Below, piece by piece: positions 15,835 to 23,261 of a DNA stretch of 64,000 nucleotides; position 1 is the stretch's first letter, and each line of letters begins with the position of its first letter. The DNA lies in NCBI GenBank assembly GCA_964389305.1, contig CAYMEK010000017.1:3406-67405 (forward strand), in the 5' to 3' direction. The stretch is from CAYMEK01 sp964389305 (lineage in GTDB: Bacteria; Spirochaetota; Spirochaetia; SZUA-6; DRHE01). The translations under genes and the position numbers were made by a program. The notes under the pieces were generated by a model. The model was not told the DNA's origin, did not search any database, and saw only the letters and a program-made list of their open reading frames with translations.

Positions 15835-17646
15835 ATGGAAGAGCGGATCAGGATCGCGACACCGGACAATGTGGCGCTGGATTTCGATCTGGCCGGTCCA
15901 GGCTCCCGCTTCGTCGCCCTGTTGCTGGACACGATCGTATGGATACTCATGATGCTGGCGCTCCTGCTGCTGTACCTGCTCCTGGCCTCCTGGCCGCTGG
16001 CGGAGCGGCTGGATAGTCTGGGAGCCTGGCAAACGGCGATCTTCGTCTTTGTGTTCTTCCTGACCCGCTGGGGATACTTCATCCTTTTCGAAACCTGCCT
16101 GAGGGGGCAGACTCCTGGAAAGAGATGGCTCGGTCTCAGGGTGGTGCGGGACAACGGCCTGCCCCCGGGATTCCGCCGCCTTCTCATACGCAACCTTCTG
16201 CGGGTAGCGGATATGCTGCCTCCGCCCACCTATCTTCTCGGCGGGGTGGCGGTTGTGCTGAGCAGGAAGGGGCAACGTCTCGGAGACATGGCCGCCGGCA
16301 CCCTGGTGGTGCGGGAACGCTACGGCCGGGGTAGGGAGAAGGAACGAACGGTCGATTACGGCGCCGGCTGGATCAGCAAACTGGAACGAGGGCAGTCCGA
16401 ATACGCAGTGGTCCTGCCCAAGGGCAAGATCAGTATCCGGCAAATCGCTCTGATCGAGGAGTACTTCAAGCGAAAGGCAAGCCTGACAGTCGAACAGCGG
16501 GCGAGGCTGGCCTGGCAGATCGCCCGGCCGATTCTGCCGCTGTTCGAACGGGAGGCCGGCATCCGGCCGGAGGCAGCCGGTCCGTCACAGTACCTGGGGC
16601 AGTCGGAAGCCCTCCTGCAGGAGGTGCTGGCTCTGGCCCGCAAGTCAGCCCTCGGCGCAGCCGATCCCCGGCGGGTCAACGAGGATGTGGAGAAAAAAGC
16701 CCGTACCTGGAGCACCTTCGCCGCCCGGACGGAACAACTACTGCGCAGGGGGAAAAGGGGGCTCAGGAAGCTGTCAGCCGCGGAGATGAAGAGTCTGCTG
16801 GTGGATCACCGCCGCATCACCACCGATCTGGCCAGGGCCCAGTCCATGAAGGCGGATCAGAGGACCCTGTCGGAGCTGAACCGCCTGGCCATAGGCGGCC
16901 ACAACATCGTGTACGGCTATGTGAAGCGCGTTTTTAAGGTCCGGGGGCGTGCCTGGCCCGCGCTGTTCGCCCGGGAAGTACGCAACAGCCTGCCGGTGGT
17001 TGCTCTCTCGGCATTTCTGTTTTTCGGCGCGCTGCTGGTCAGCTGCGCGGCCGTTCGCTGGCATCCGGAGCTGGCCTGGGAGCTGGTTGGTCCGGAGTTC
17101 TACGATTTTACCCCGGCCAGCGACGAAAAACTGCACGATATTCCCAAGATCATCCGCCCCGTGGCCGCTTCCTCCATATTGACCAATAACCTGCAGGTCA
17201 CGATCCTGGCCTTTGCCTTCGGAATCACCGCCGGCCTGGGAACCGCCTTCCTGCTGGTCTACAACGGGATCCATTTGGGCTCGGTGATCGGCTGGATGAG
17301 CCTGGGCGGCAACGCCCGGGCTCTATGGGGTTGGGTGATGCCGCACGGCGTCACCGAGATCACCGCCGTCATCATCGCCGGTGCGGCCGGCTTCCTGCTG
17401 GCACGGGCCATCCTGATGCCCGGCGAGCTCAGGCGCTCGGCTGCTTTGAGAATAGCGGCCGGAAAGGCGCTGGTGCTGGAGCTCGGCTGCATGGCTATGC
17501 TGGTAGTGGCGGGATTGATAGAGGGATTTGTCTCGCCCAGCCGGATCGGTTATCCGCTTCGCCTCCTGATCCTGACGGCCAGCGTCGTGCTCTGGCCCGC
17601 CTACTTCTTCCTGGCCGGCCGCAAGACCGCCGTCTTGGAAGGCTGA
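15835..17646 (+). CDS. RDD domain - SpoIIM (stage II sporulation protein M) fusion
   Basis: The 603-residue membrane protein begins directly after the DUF58 stop codon. Residues 1-160 are an RDD domain (AGPGSRFVALLLDTIVWIL; FETCLRGQTPGKRWLGLRVV), named for conserved Arg and Asp residues, with about three helices. A charged cytoplasmic stretch spans residues 165-370. Residues 375-600 are a SpoIIM-type domain with about five helices (NNLQVTILAFAFGITAGLG; WGWVMPHGVTEITAVIIAGA). Separate RDD and SpoIIM genes usually end the MoxR-DUF58 operon; here they are one protein, which suggests they act in one complex. Despite the name, nothing here points to sporulation. Confidence 0.88.
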   Translation: MEERIRIATPDNVALDFDLAGPGSRFVALLLDTIVWILMMLALLLLYLLLASWPLAERLDSLGAWQTAIFVFVFFLTRWGYFILFETCLRGQTPGKRWLGLRVVRDNGLPPGFRRLLIRNLLRVADMLPPPTYLLGGVAVVLSRKGQRLGDMAAGTLVVRERYGRGREKERTVDYGAGWISKLERGQSEYAVVLPKGKISIRQIALIEEYFKRKASLTVEQRARLAWQIARPILPLFEREAGIRPEAAGPSQYLGQSEALLQEVLALARKSALGAADPRRVNEDVEKKARTWSTFAARTEQLLRRGKRGLRKLSAAEMKSLLVDHRRITTDLARAQSMKADQRTLSELNRLAIGGHNIVYGYVKRVFKVRGRAWPALFAREVRNSLPVVALSAFLFFGALLVSCAAVRWHPELAWELVGPEFYDFTPASDEKLHDIPKIIRPVAASSILTNNLQVTILAFAFGITAGLGTAFLLVYNGIHLGSVIGWMSLGGNARALWGWVMPHGVTEITAVIIAGAAGFLLARAILMPGELRRSAALRIAAGKALVLELGCMAMLVVAGLIEGFVSPSRIGYPLRLLILTASVVLWPAYFFLAGRKTAVLEG

Positions 17647-17735
17647 AGCGACAGGATCGGAATTGTTCTGAGTCTTACGCCGGGAAAGGCCAGCCTCTGG
17701 CAACACCCGCCTGCGAGGCGCAGGGCTTGGTTCGT

Positions 17736-17885
17736 TCAGCGGGACCAGGCTAAAGACCATTCCTTGATCGTTCCCCCGCTGCGCTTGATCATCTCTTTCA
17801 TCTTGGCGTCAGCTTCGGCTTTGGTACGGCCGTCGATCATGATGATCTGCTCAGCGGAGTTGTTGCGCCGATATTCGAAAAGCAT
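17736..17885 (-). CDS. 49-residue protein with a strong ribosome site
   Basis: The ATG at 17885 follows CCAGGGAGGGGATGA, and a second ATG in another frame lies 4 bases earlier. The product begins MLFEYRRNNSAEQIIMIDGR, continues with a charged helix (TKAEADAKMKEMIKRSGGTI) and ends KEWSLAWSR. The pattern of two short strands and an amphipathic helix resembles small regulators or stress peptides, but no family was recognised. It lies alone between the end of the RDD/SpoIIM gene (convergent) and a lipoprotein gene. Confidence 0.5.
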   Translation of the reverse strand: MLFEYRRNNSAEQIIMIDGRTKAEADAKMKEMIKRSGGTIKEWSLAWSR

Positions 17886-17968
17886 TCATCCCCTCCCTGG
17901 AGAGATAAAAACTACTTCATAAATATTAAGGAAAAATCTCTCCAAGGTAAAGGCCAGAAGGCAAAAAA

Positions 17969-18997
17969 TTACTGCTGCTCCCGCAGCCGCTCCTGCTCCT
18001 GTTCTACCTCGAGCAGGCGGTGGTACTCCCGCATGGCTCTTTTGTCCGCCGTCGACTCGGCCACGCTCTTCATCTGGGCGATCGCCGCCTCTATCTGGCC
18101 GGTAATCTCGTAGATGATGGCTGCGTTGAAACCGGCAGCGACGTTTCTGTTGTCTGACCAGACGTCCAGAAAAATTTCCAGGGCTTCGTCGTAGAGCATC
18201 CCCTTTACCAGATCGTCGGCCTGCTCCATCCTGGGATCTTTGCTTTTATCCCGCATCAGGGTACGGGATTCCCTGACCTGGTAGGGAGCAAGCTGCCTGG
18301 CCATCCGGGGCATAAATGAGTCGATGATCCGCTTGTACACGACTTCCGCATCCGGCAGGTCCTCTTGATTCTCCTTTTCTATCTCGGCTGAGGACTGGCC
18401 TTTGAAAGACCTGGAGGCGACTATCGTGCCGGAGGAAGCATTCACCACCTGGTAGCTCATTCCGACGCGGAATGTCCTCTTGACCATCGGCACCTCCACG
18501 GTCTGCTCCGTACCGTCTTCATCGACGATGGTCCTCTCGGCGGTCCACTCTTCGTCCTCGCTGTCCAGAAGATACAGCTCTCCGTTTATAATAGCCTGGG
18601 CTTTGACAGCCCTGCCGACATCCACGGCCGTGGTGCTGCTGGTAATCCCGCCTTGCATGGTCCGGGCCACCTCTTCGGGGCCCACCAGCTGAAAGTATCC
18701 GGTGTCGAGGAGGGTCATCACCACTCGGGAGGTCGTGTATTCGGCCACCTTCTGGGCGGTGGTCTCATCTTGAGGAATGTCGATGCCGGTAAGCCTGGAA
18801 ATGGCCCACTCGATAAGGTCCTTACCGGACAGCCGCCTGCTCGTGTCCGGATAGCGGAAGTCCAGCACCGCGATCACGCGGTTGGCGGCCATGTTGATCT
18901 CGGCAGGCTTGGTTACCGTGACCGGAATGCTGGTGGCACAGGCCAGAAAAAACAAGGGCACCCACAATATCATAAAAACGAAGATATATCTGCGCAT
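17969..18997 (-). CDS. outer-membrane-type lipoprotein, CsgG/LpoB-like with a C-terminal TPR-like segment
   Basis: The 342-residue precursor has a lipoprotein signal ending in the lipobox LACATSIPV (Cys at about residue 20). The next part (NRVIAVLDFRYPDTSRRLSG; TTSRVVMTLLDTGYFQLVGP) has the strand-helix pattern of CsgG/LpoB/DUF-type lipoproteins that build secretion or envelope complexes. The last 90 residues form helical pairs (ADDLVKGMLYDEALEIFLDV; AGFNAAIIYEITGQIEAAIA) like tetratricopeptide repeats. The ATG at 18997 follows AGAAGGAGAG. Upstream in-frame ATG codons lack a ribosome site. Function is unknown beyond a likely envelope location. Confidence 0.75.
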   Translation of the reverse strand: MRRYIFVFMILWVPLFFLACATSIPVTVTKPAEINMAANRVIAVLDFRYPDTSRRLSGKDLIEWAISRLTGIDIPQDETTAQKVAEYTTSRVVMTLLDTGYFQLVGPEEVARTMQGGITSSTTAVDVGRAVKAQAIINGELYLLDSEDEEWTAERTIVDEDGTEQTVEVPMVKRTFRVGMSYQVVNASSGTIVASRSFKGQSSAEIEKENQEDLPDAEVVYKRIIDSFMPRMARQLAPYQVRESRTLMRDKSKDPRMEQADDLVKGMLYDEALEIFLDVWSDNRNVAAGFNAAIIYEITGQIEAAIAQMKSVAESTADKRAMREYHRLLEVEQEQERLREQQ

Positions 18998-19061
18998 GGA
19001 CGCTTCTCTCCTTCTCATGAGGTAATTCTTTTCCCAGAGTAGAGTATTGGCAGGCGTTCGG

Positions 19062-20072
19062 TCAACGCTGATCGTTGTCGGCATTCCGACGGGCCAGGAT
19101 GATTATCTCCGGCCGATATTCGAAGTGCATCGTATCGAAATAGAGCCACTTTCCGCCCCAGATGAAACCCTGCTCCTCGAAGGCCTGTACCACTTGCCGG
19201 GGAACCATCCAGCGCTGCTCGTAGGGGATGGCGTACCACTCCTCGTTCGCAGCCATCGCCCAGCGCCAGTAGGTATGCCAGCCGCCGTAGCTCTTTGGGA
19301 TCAGATCAATGGCCAGCCCGTAGCTGTGATAGCTGCGCGAGCGTGTGCCGGCGATCTCGCGCCAATTGTAGCCGGCCGCTTCCTTCAACTCCGCCAGGAA
19401 CCTACGTATTTCAGGCTCATTCCGAGCCAATTCCTCAACTCGCCGATCCACTGCGGCGAGAGGTCCCACCAGCCGCTCGTGCACCCGCACCTCGAAGCCC
19501 ATCAGGCTCACGGTGACGATCCGCGCTTCGGTCTGGCTCCGCGTTTCGGCCCTGTACAGGTCCCCCAGGAATCCTCCGTGACGCAACGGCGGTGATGATT
19601 CGGCCTGCTCGAGTCTCTTGGCGATCCTGCGCTTGTCCTCCTCGTCGAGACTGGGCAGCGGAGGAAGACCGAAGGAGTAGTTGTAGAAGCGGTACGAGGT
19701 GTACTCGTTCCAACGCTGGCGCAGCTGCTCGGGAAGAAGCCGCCCTTTCGACCAGTAGTACCAGGTATCGTCGATCCGCAGAGCCCAGTCGCCTTCCCGC
19801 CGGGTGAGTTCGGCTATGCGATCCGGATACGCCTGGGCCAGGGACTGCGTCTCCCGCTGGCCGTCCTCCTGTGCTTCCGCTCCCCTCTGGGAGACGGCGG
19901 AATTGGGCGCCGCCGCGCCGGGAGCGCCGCCTGCACTCTTTTGGGCAGCGCCTCCGGCGACCCCCCTGGTTCCGGGAGCGACGGAGCTTTCGCCGAAACC
20001 GGCCGCCAGTACGCCCAGCAATACCGGCAGCGCCAGCACTGATAGCAGCCCCAGCAAACTTGGACGATTCAT
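19062..20072 (-). CDS. M15-family D-Ala-D-Ala carboxypeptidase-like protein
   Basis: The 336-residue product has an N-terminal hydrophobic anchor (LLGLLSVLALPVLLGVLAAG) and an Ala/Gly-rich linker. The VanY/M15 peptidase fold occupies its last 130 residues. The zinc ligands and catalytic residues are visible: RSYHSYGLAIDLIP (His and Asp of the HxxxxxxxD motif) and YFDTMHFEYRPE (Glu-type base and final His). Such enzymes trim D-Ala from peptidoglycan stems in the periplasm. The segment between anchor and peptidase (residues 80-190) is not recognised. The ATG at 20072 has no good ribosome site, so the start is uncertain. It is divergent from the PadR operon. Confidence 0.78.
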   Translation of the reverse strand: MNRPSLLGLLSVLALPVLLGVLAAGFGESSVAPGTRGVAGGAAQKSAGGAPGAAAPNSAVSQRGAEAQEDGQRETQSLAQAYPDRIAELTRREGDWALRIDDTWYYWSKGRLLPEQLRQRWNEYTSYRFYNYSFGLPPLPSLDEEDKRRIAKRLEQAESSPPLRHGGFLGDLYRAETRSQTEARIVTVSLMGFEVRVHERLVGPLAAVDRRVEELARNEPEIRRFLAELKEAAGYNWREIAGTRSRSYHSYGLAIDLIPKSYGGWHTYWRWAMAANEEWYAIPYEQRWMVPRQVVQAFEEQGFIWGGKWLYFDTMHFEYRPEIIILARRNADNDQR

Positions 20073-20283
20073 GGTACGGTTCAATATACGCCCGCAGCGG
20101 CGGCAGAGGCAAGAAAGCCCAGGGAAGGTAAATACCGCGCCATGGGGAGGCCGCCGGCTTCTCGGCGAATCGCACAATCTGCCGATTTTTTGGCGACCCG
20201 CACGCCCTGGCGGTCTCTCAGTACGACACGCGCACCCTGCCAGCTTCTCGGCGCTCCCCGCACCCTGACGACAAAAAATATAC

Positions 20284-20326
20284 TTGCTTTATTCAATACT
20301 TTGTTTTATATTATAGTAATTAAAAC
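20284..20326 (+). promoter_or_regulatory. promoter and palindrome upstream of padR
   Basis: TTGCTT (20284-20289) and TATATT (20307-20312) are separated by 17 bases. An imperfect palindrome, 20303-20326, with arms GTTTTA and TAAAAC around a 12-base centre, covers the -10 region. PadR repressors usually bind such AT-rich dyads and repress their own operon, so this is the likely autoregulatory site. Confidence 0.5.
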
Positions 20327-20362
20327 ATAATACTATGCAATATGTAGGTAAAAGGAGAAGCG

Positions 20363-20683
20363 ATGAATGTCCAATTCAAGAAGGGCGTCCTGGAGCTTTG
20401 CGTACTGGTGGTGCTTTGCCGCCGGGATTATTACGGCTACGAACTGGTACACACGATCTCCGCGAACATCGACATCGCCGAAGGAACTGTCTATCCTCTT
20501 CTCCGGCGTCTGACTAAGGAGGGCTACTTCACCACCTACCTGAAGGAATCCGCAGGCGGCCCCTCCCGCAAGTACTACCAGATTACGGAAAAAGGAAAAG
20601 CGTACAAGCAGAGCTTGCTCGAGGAATGGAACCGGTTCGTGAACAGCGTGAAAAAACTGATCGAAGAGGAGGAAGCAGCGTGA
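20363..20683 (+). CDS. PadR-family transcriptional regulator
   Basis: The 106-residue winged-helix protein has the typical start (VQFKKGVLELCVLVVLCRRD) and YYGYELVHTIS helix. The wing signature GTVYPLLRRLTKEGYFTT and GGPSRKYYQITEKG follows, with an acidic helix at the end (LIEEEEAA). It is preceded by AAAGGAGAAGCG and a promoter with a palindrome. Its stop overlaps the start of the DUF1700 gene, forming the widespread PadR-DUF1700-DUF4097 set. That set is often tied to envelope stress, so it probably represses the operon until an unknown signal arrives. Confidence 0.92.
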   Translation: MNVQFKKGVLELCVLVVLCRRDYYGYELVHTISANIDIAEGTVYPLLRRLTKEGYFTTYLKESAGGPSRKYYQITEKGKAYKQSLLEEWNRFVNSVKKLIEEEEAA

Positions 20684-21264
20684 CTCAAGCACAATTTCTA
20701 GGGCAGCTTAAACGTTCCCTTGCGGGGCTGCCGGAAGAGGAAAAGAAAGAGATTTTATACGACTACGAAGAGCACTTTCGCATCGGCGTGGAGGCGGGAC
20801 AAAGTGAGGAGGAGATCGCCCGCTCGCTCGGCAATCCCAAGAACCTGGGGAGGTCGTTCCGCATCGAAAGCCTGCTAGACGACAGCAAGGGAGGATACCG
20901 GGCAGCAAACATACTCCGGGCCGTATTCGCCTCCTTGAGCCTGGGATTCTTCAATGTGGCTATCATGGTCCCGGTCTTCGCCTCTCTGGCGGCCGCTCTA
21001 GCCGGCCTGTGGGCCGGCGCGGCGTCCCTGGCCCTAGCCGGGGTGGCCGCAATCCTGGCTTTGATCCTTCGGCCTATTCTACCGCCGTTCATCGGCACCG
21101 GAGGTCTCAACGTAGCATTCCTGATCTTCGCTTCTATCGGGATCAGCGCCTTGGGGCTTCTGGCGGGCATAGGCGTATGGAGGCTCAGCCAGTTGTTTTT
21201 CCGGATCACCGGCCGGTACATACAATTCAACCTCAGAATCGTCAAGAAACAGGAGGTAAGATGA
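20680..21264 (+). CDS. DUF1700 membrane protein
   Basis: The 194-residue product begins with the helical DUF1700 start: QLKRSLAGLPEEEKKEILYD, then YEEHFRIG and GQSEEEIARSLGNPKNLGRS. Three or four transmembrane helices follow (ILRAVFASLSLGFFNVAIMV; NVAFLIFASIGISALGLLAG). The GTG at 20680 overlaps the padR stop (GTGA) and has a GAGGAGG ribosome site. The family is found with PadR and DUF4097 partners and is thought to work at the membrane. Its molecular activity is not known. Confidence 0.9.
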   Translation: MTQAQFLGQLKRSLAGLPEEEKKEILYDYEEHFRIGVEAGQSEEEIARSLGNPKNLGRSFRIESLLDDSKGGYRAANILRAVFASLSLGFFNVAIMVPVFASLAAALAGLWAGAASLALAGVAAILALILRPILPPFIGTGGLNVAFLIFASIGISALGLLAGIGVWRLSQLFFRITGRYIQFNLRIVKKQEVR

Positions 21265-22193
21265 TGAACAACACTCTTAAGAAAATCGTGCTGATCAGCG
21301 CCGCCATAGCCGCAGTTTCCCTGGGTATCGCCGCGGTTCTCTTCTTCACAACGGGAATGTTCAGTTCCGGCGGGCGAGGAGGCGGATTTGCCGTCGACGA
21401 GTCGGATACTTTTTCCCCGGCCGGAATCAAAGAGATAGACCTGAACACCTCCAGCACCGACGTGCTGGTCGGCGGCTCGACCGGTAATAATATAGAGGTA
21501 CGCCTGCACGGCAAGGTCCATGCCACTCATCCAGAGGCCATACCCCGCCTGTCTGCGCTTCGGCGGGACGAGATCCTGGAGATCGCCACCGAAAACAAGG
21601 AAGGCCTCAAGTTTACGATCGGCTTTTATTCAGACGATCTCGTTCTGGAGCTGGGGCTCCCCGAGGCCTATCGGGAGCGTCTGGTCGTACGGACCAGCTC
21701 CGGCGACGTGAAAATTACCGACCATAAGCTGTCCGGGCTTTCCGTCGACACCAGCTCCGGAGACATCGAGCTTCGCTCCATACGGACCTCCAGCCTCAAA
21801 AAGGAATCTTCCTCCGGAGACCTGGTCGCCGAGGACCTGGACGCCGACTATTCGGAGCTGATCAGCTCCAGCGGCGACACACAGATACGAGGTCTGCGGG
21901 GAAGCGCCAGGGTCAAAACCTCCTCGGGGAAAATCGTGTTACGCTATTCGGAGTTCGATGGAGACCTGGAGGTACGAAGCAGCTCGGGAGATGTAACGCT
22001 TTCGCTGACCGAGGCTGCCCAGTTCCGACTACAGGCGAGAGCCTCTTCCGGGGACGTTAGCTGTCACTTCCCGATTACCTTGTCCGGCCCCGCCAGCCAG
22101 ATGAGCCGCAACACCCTGGTGGGTGTGGTAAGAGAAGGAACTCATTCGGTTGCGGTCGATACCTCTTCGGGGGACATCACTATCGAGCCTTGA
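21261..22193 (+). CDS. DUF4097 beta-helix protein with SSGD repeats
   Basis: The 310-residue product has one N-terminal transmembrane or signal segment (IVLISAAIAAVSLGIAAVLF). A right-handed beta-solenoid-like region follows, marked by eight (S/T/A)SSG(D/K) turns from about residue 140 to the end (TSSGDVKI, TSSGDIEL, SSSGDLVA and so on). DUF4097 proteins sit outside the cytoplasmic membrane, and their role is unclear. The ATG at 21261 overlaps the DUF1700 stop by 4 bases; an ATG at 21264 has better spacing from AGGAGG. The 3' end overlaps the convergent AlgH gene by 52 bases. Confidence 0.88.
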   Translation: MMNNTLKKIVLISAAIAAVSLGIAAVLFFTTGMFSSGGRGGGFAVDESDTFSPAGIKEIDLNTSSTDVLVGGSTGNNIEVRLHGKVHATHPEAIPRLSALRRDEILEIATENKEGLKFTIGFYSDDLVLELGLPEAYRERLVVRTSSGDVKITDHKLSGLSVDTSSGDIELRSIRTSSLKKESSSGDLVAEDLDADYSELISSSGDTQIRGLRGSARVKTSSGKIVLRYSEFDGDLEVRSSSGDVTLSLTEAAQFRLQARASSGDVSCHFPITLSGPASQMSRNTLVGVVREGTHSVAVDTSSGDITIEP

Positions 22194-22945
22194 GCGAGGA
22201 CGGTGGAATATCGCTGCCCCAGTGCGCCGCCGCGCGGCCCCGCCGCCGTCCTGATATCGACCTGCTCGATCAACTCCGACCATACCTTGCTCGGATCTTC
22301 GGAGAATACATACGAGCTGTCGGCCGGCAGGAGATGCCAGTCGCCGCGAGACAGCTCGTAGTCCAGCTGCCCGGGCGCCCAGCCGGAATAGCCGGCGTAC
22401 AAACGGAACTCACTCCGACCCTCGGCAATGATGCGCTTTAAAAGCCCGGCATCGGAGCCCAGGAATACTCCATCGAATGCCTTCTGGGCTTCCTCGTAAG
22501 CCCTATCCGAACGAAACAGAAACAGCAGCCGGCGCATCTCCACCGGGCCGCCGAGATAGAGGTGATGGCGTTCCATACCCGCCATATCAGGCAGCACATC
22601 GGCGACGGTGTACTCGGTGGGACGGTTGATGATGAGTCCGAAGGCCCCTTCCCGCTCATCGTGGATCAGCAGAACCACGGATTGGCTGAAGTTCGGATCC
22701 CGGAGACCTCGAGCGGCCACGAGAAAGAGTTCCGCTGTGGGGGTTTGGCGAGACTGCACCCGATAGGCGGATGGAGCGCCGATGCAACAATTAGCCGATG
22801 GCAGCGGCGCCGCTCCGCCGACATGAGAAGATCCTCTCAGGCCGATGACGGACAGAACAGCAAGCAGTGCGACTGCAGCCACTATCACCGGCTGGCGCGG
22901 CAGGAGCCTGAATCGGGGGCCGCCTGGTAAAGGTTCGACCTGCAT
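22142..22945 (-). CDS. AlgH / UPF0301 (YqgE) family protein with an N-terminal membrane anchor
   Basis: The 267-residue product has a transmembrane segment at about residues 18-40 (VIVAAVALLAVLSVIGLRG), a Cys-containing linker and a UPF0301 core from about residue 70. The core reads TAELFLVAARGLRDPNFSQS, VVLLIHDEREGAFGLIINRP, LGGPVEMRRLLFL and GYSGWAPGQLDYELSRGDWH. UPF0301 proteins are normally soluble, about 185 residues, with no anchor, so this membrane-tied form is odd. The ATG at 22945 is the most plausible start; in-frame GTG codons occur just upstream. It overlaps the 3' end of the DUF4097 gene. The function of the family is unsettled. Confidence 0.85.
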   Translation of the reverse strand: MQVEPLPGGPRFRLLPRQPVIVAAVALLAVLSVIGLRGSSHVGGAAPLPSANCCIGAPSAYRVQSRQTPTAELFLVAARGLRDPNFSQSVVLLIHDEREGAFGLIINRPTEYTVADVLPDMAGMERHHLYLGGPVEMRRLLFLFRSDRAYEEAQKAFDGVFLGSDAGLLKRIIAEGRSEFRLYAGYSGWAPGQLDYELSRGDWHLLPADSSYVFSEDPSKVWSELIEQVDIRTAAGPRGGALGQRYSTVLAQGSIVMSPEEVSTATE

Positions 22946-23261
22946 GACATTCACGTTACAGCGAGCTGATGAATAGTATAGACCGTTTCCCCGCCCCCGA
23001 ACACCATTGCGGCGATAGAGGAAAATCAATCGATCTTGGTCGCTTTACTTCATTCTTGACTCCACGAGCCCCTGGCAATCTCGATCACCAGACACACCTC
23101 CGGTAGACGTGCACTTGAAAAAATGTCGGCTTCCGATCCATACTGGCTGGAAAACTCTCAAGCTTCCAGACTCTTGGCATTGCAGGGGTCGCAGGTGTGC
23201 TTGCAACCCGAGCGAGTTCCCAGGCGAACAGGCGTACGGGTAAATCATCGGAGGTTTGGAC
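22946..23261. other. intergenic region between algH-like and GH3 genes
   Basis: This 316-base gap separates divergent genes. It contains the ribosome site of the GH3 gene (GGAGG at 23249-23253). A weak candidate promoter toward GH3 is TTGAAA near 23115 with CATACT 18 bases later. A TATACT-like -10 toward the AlgH gene lies near 22976-22981. No palindromic operator, riboswitch or ORF with coding character was recognised. Confidence 0.4.
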
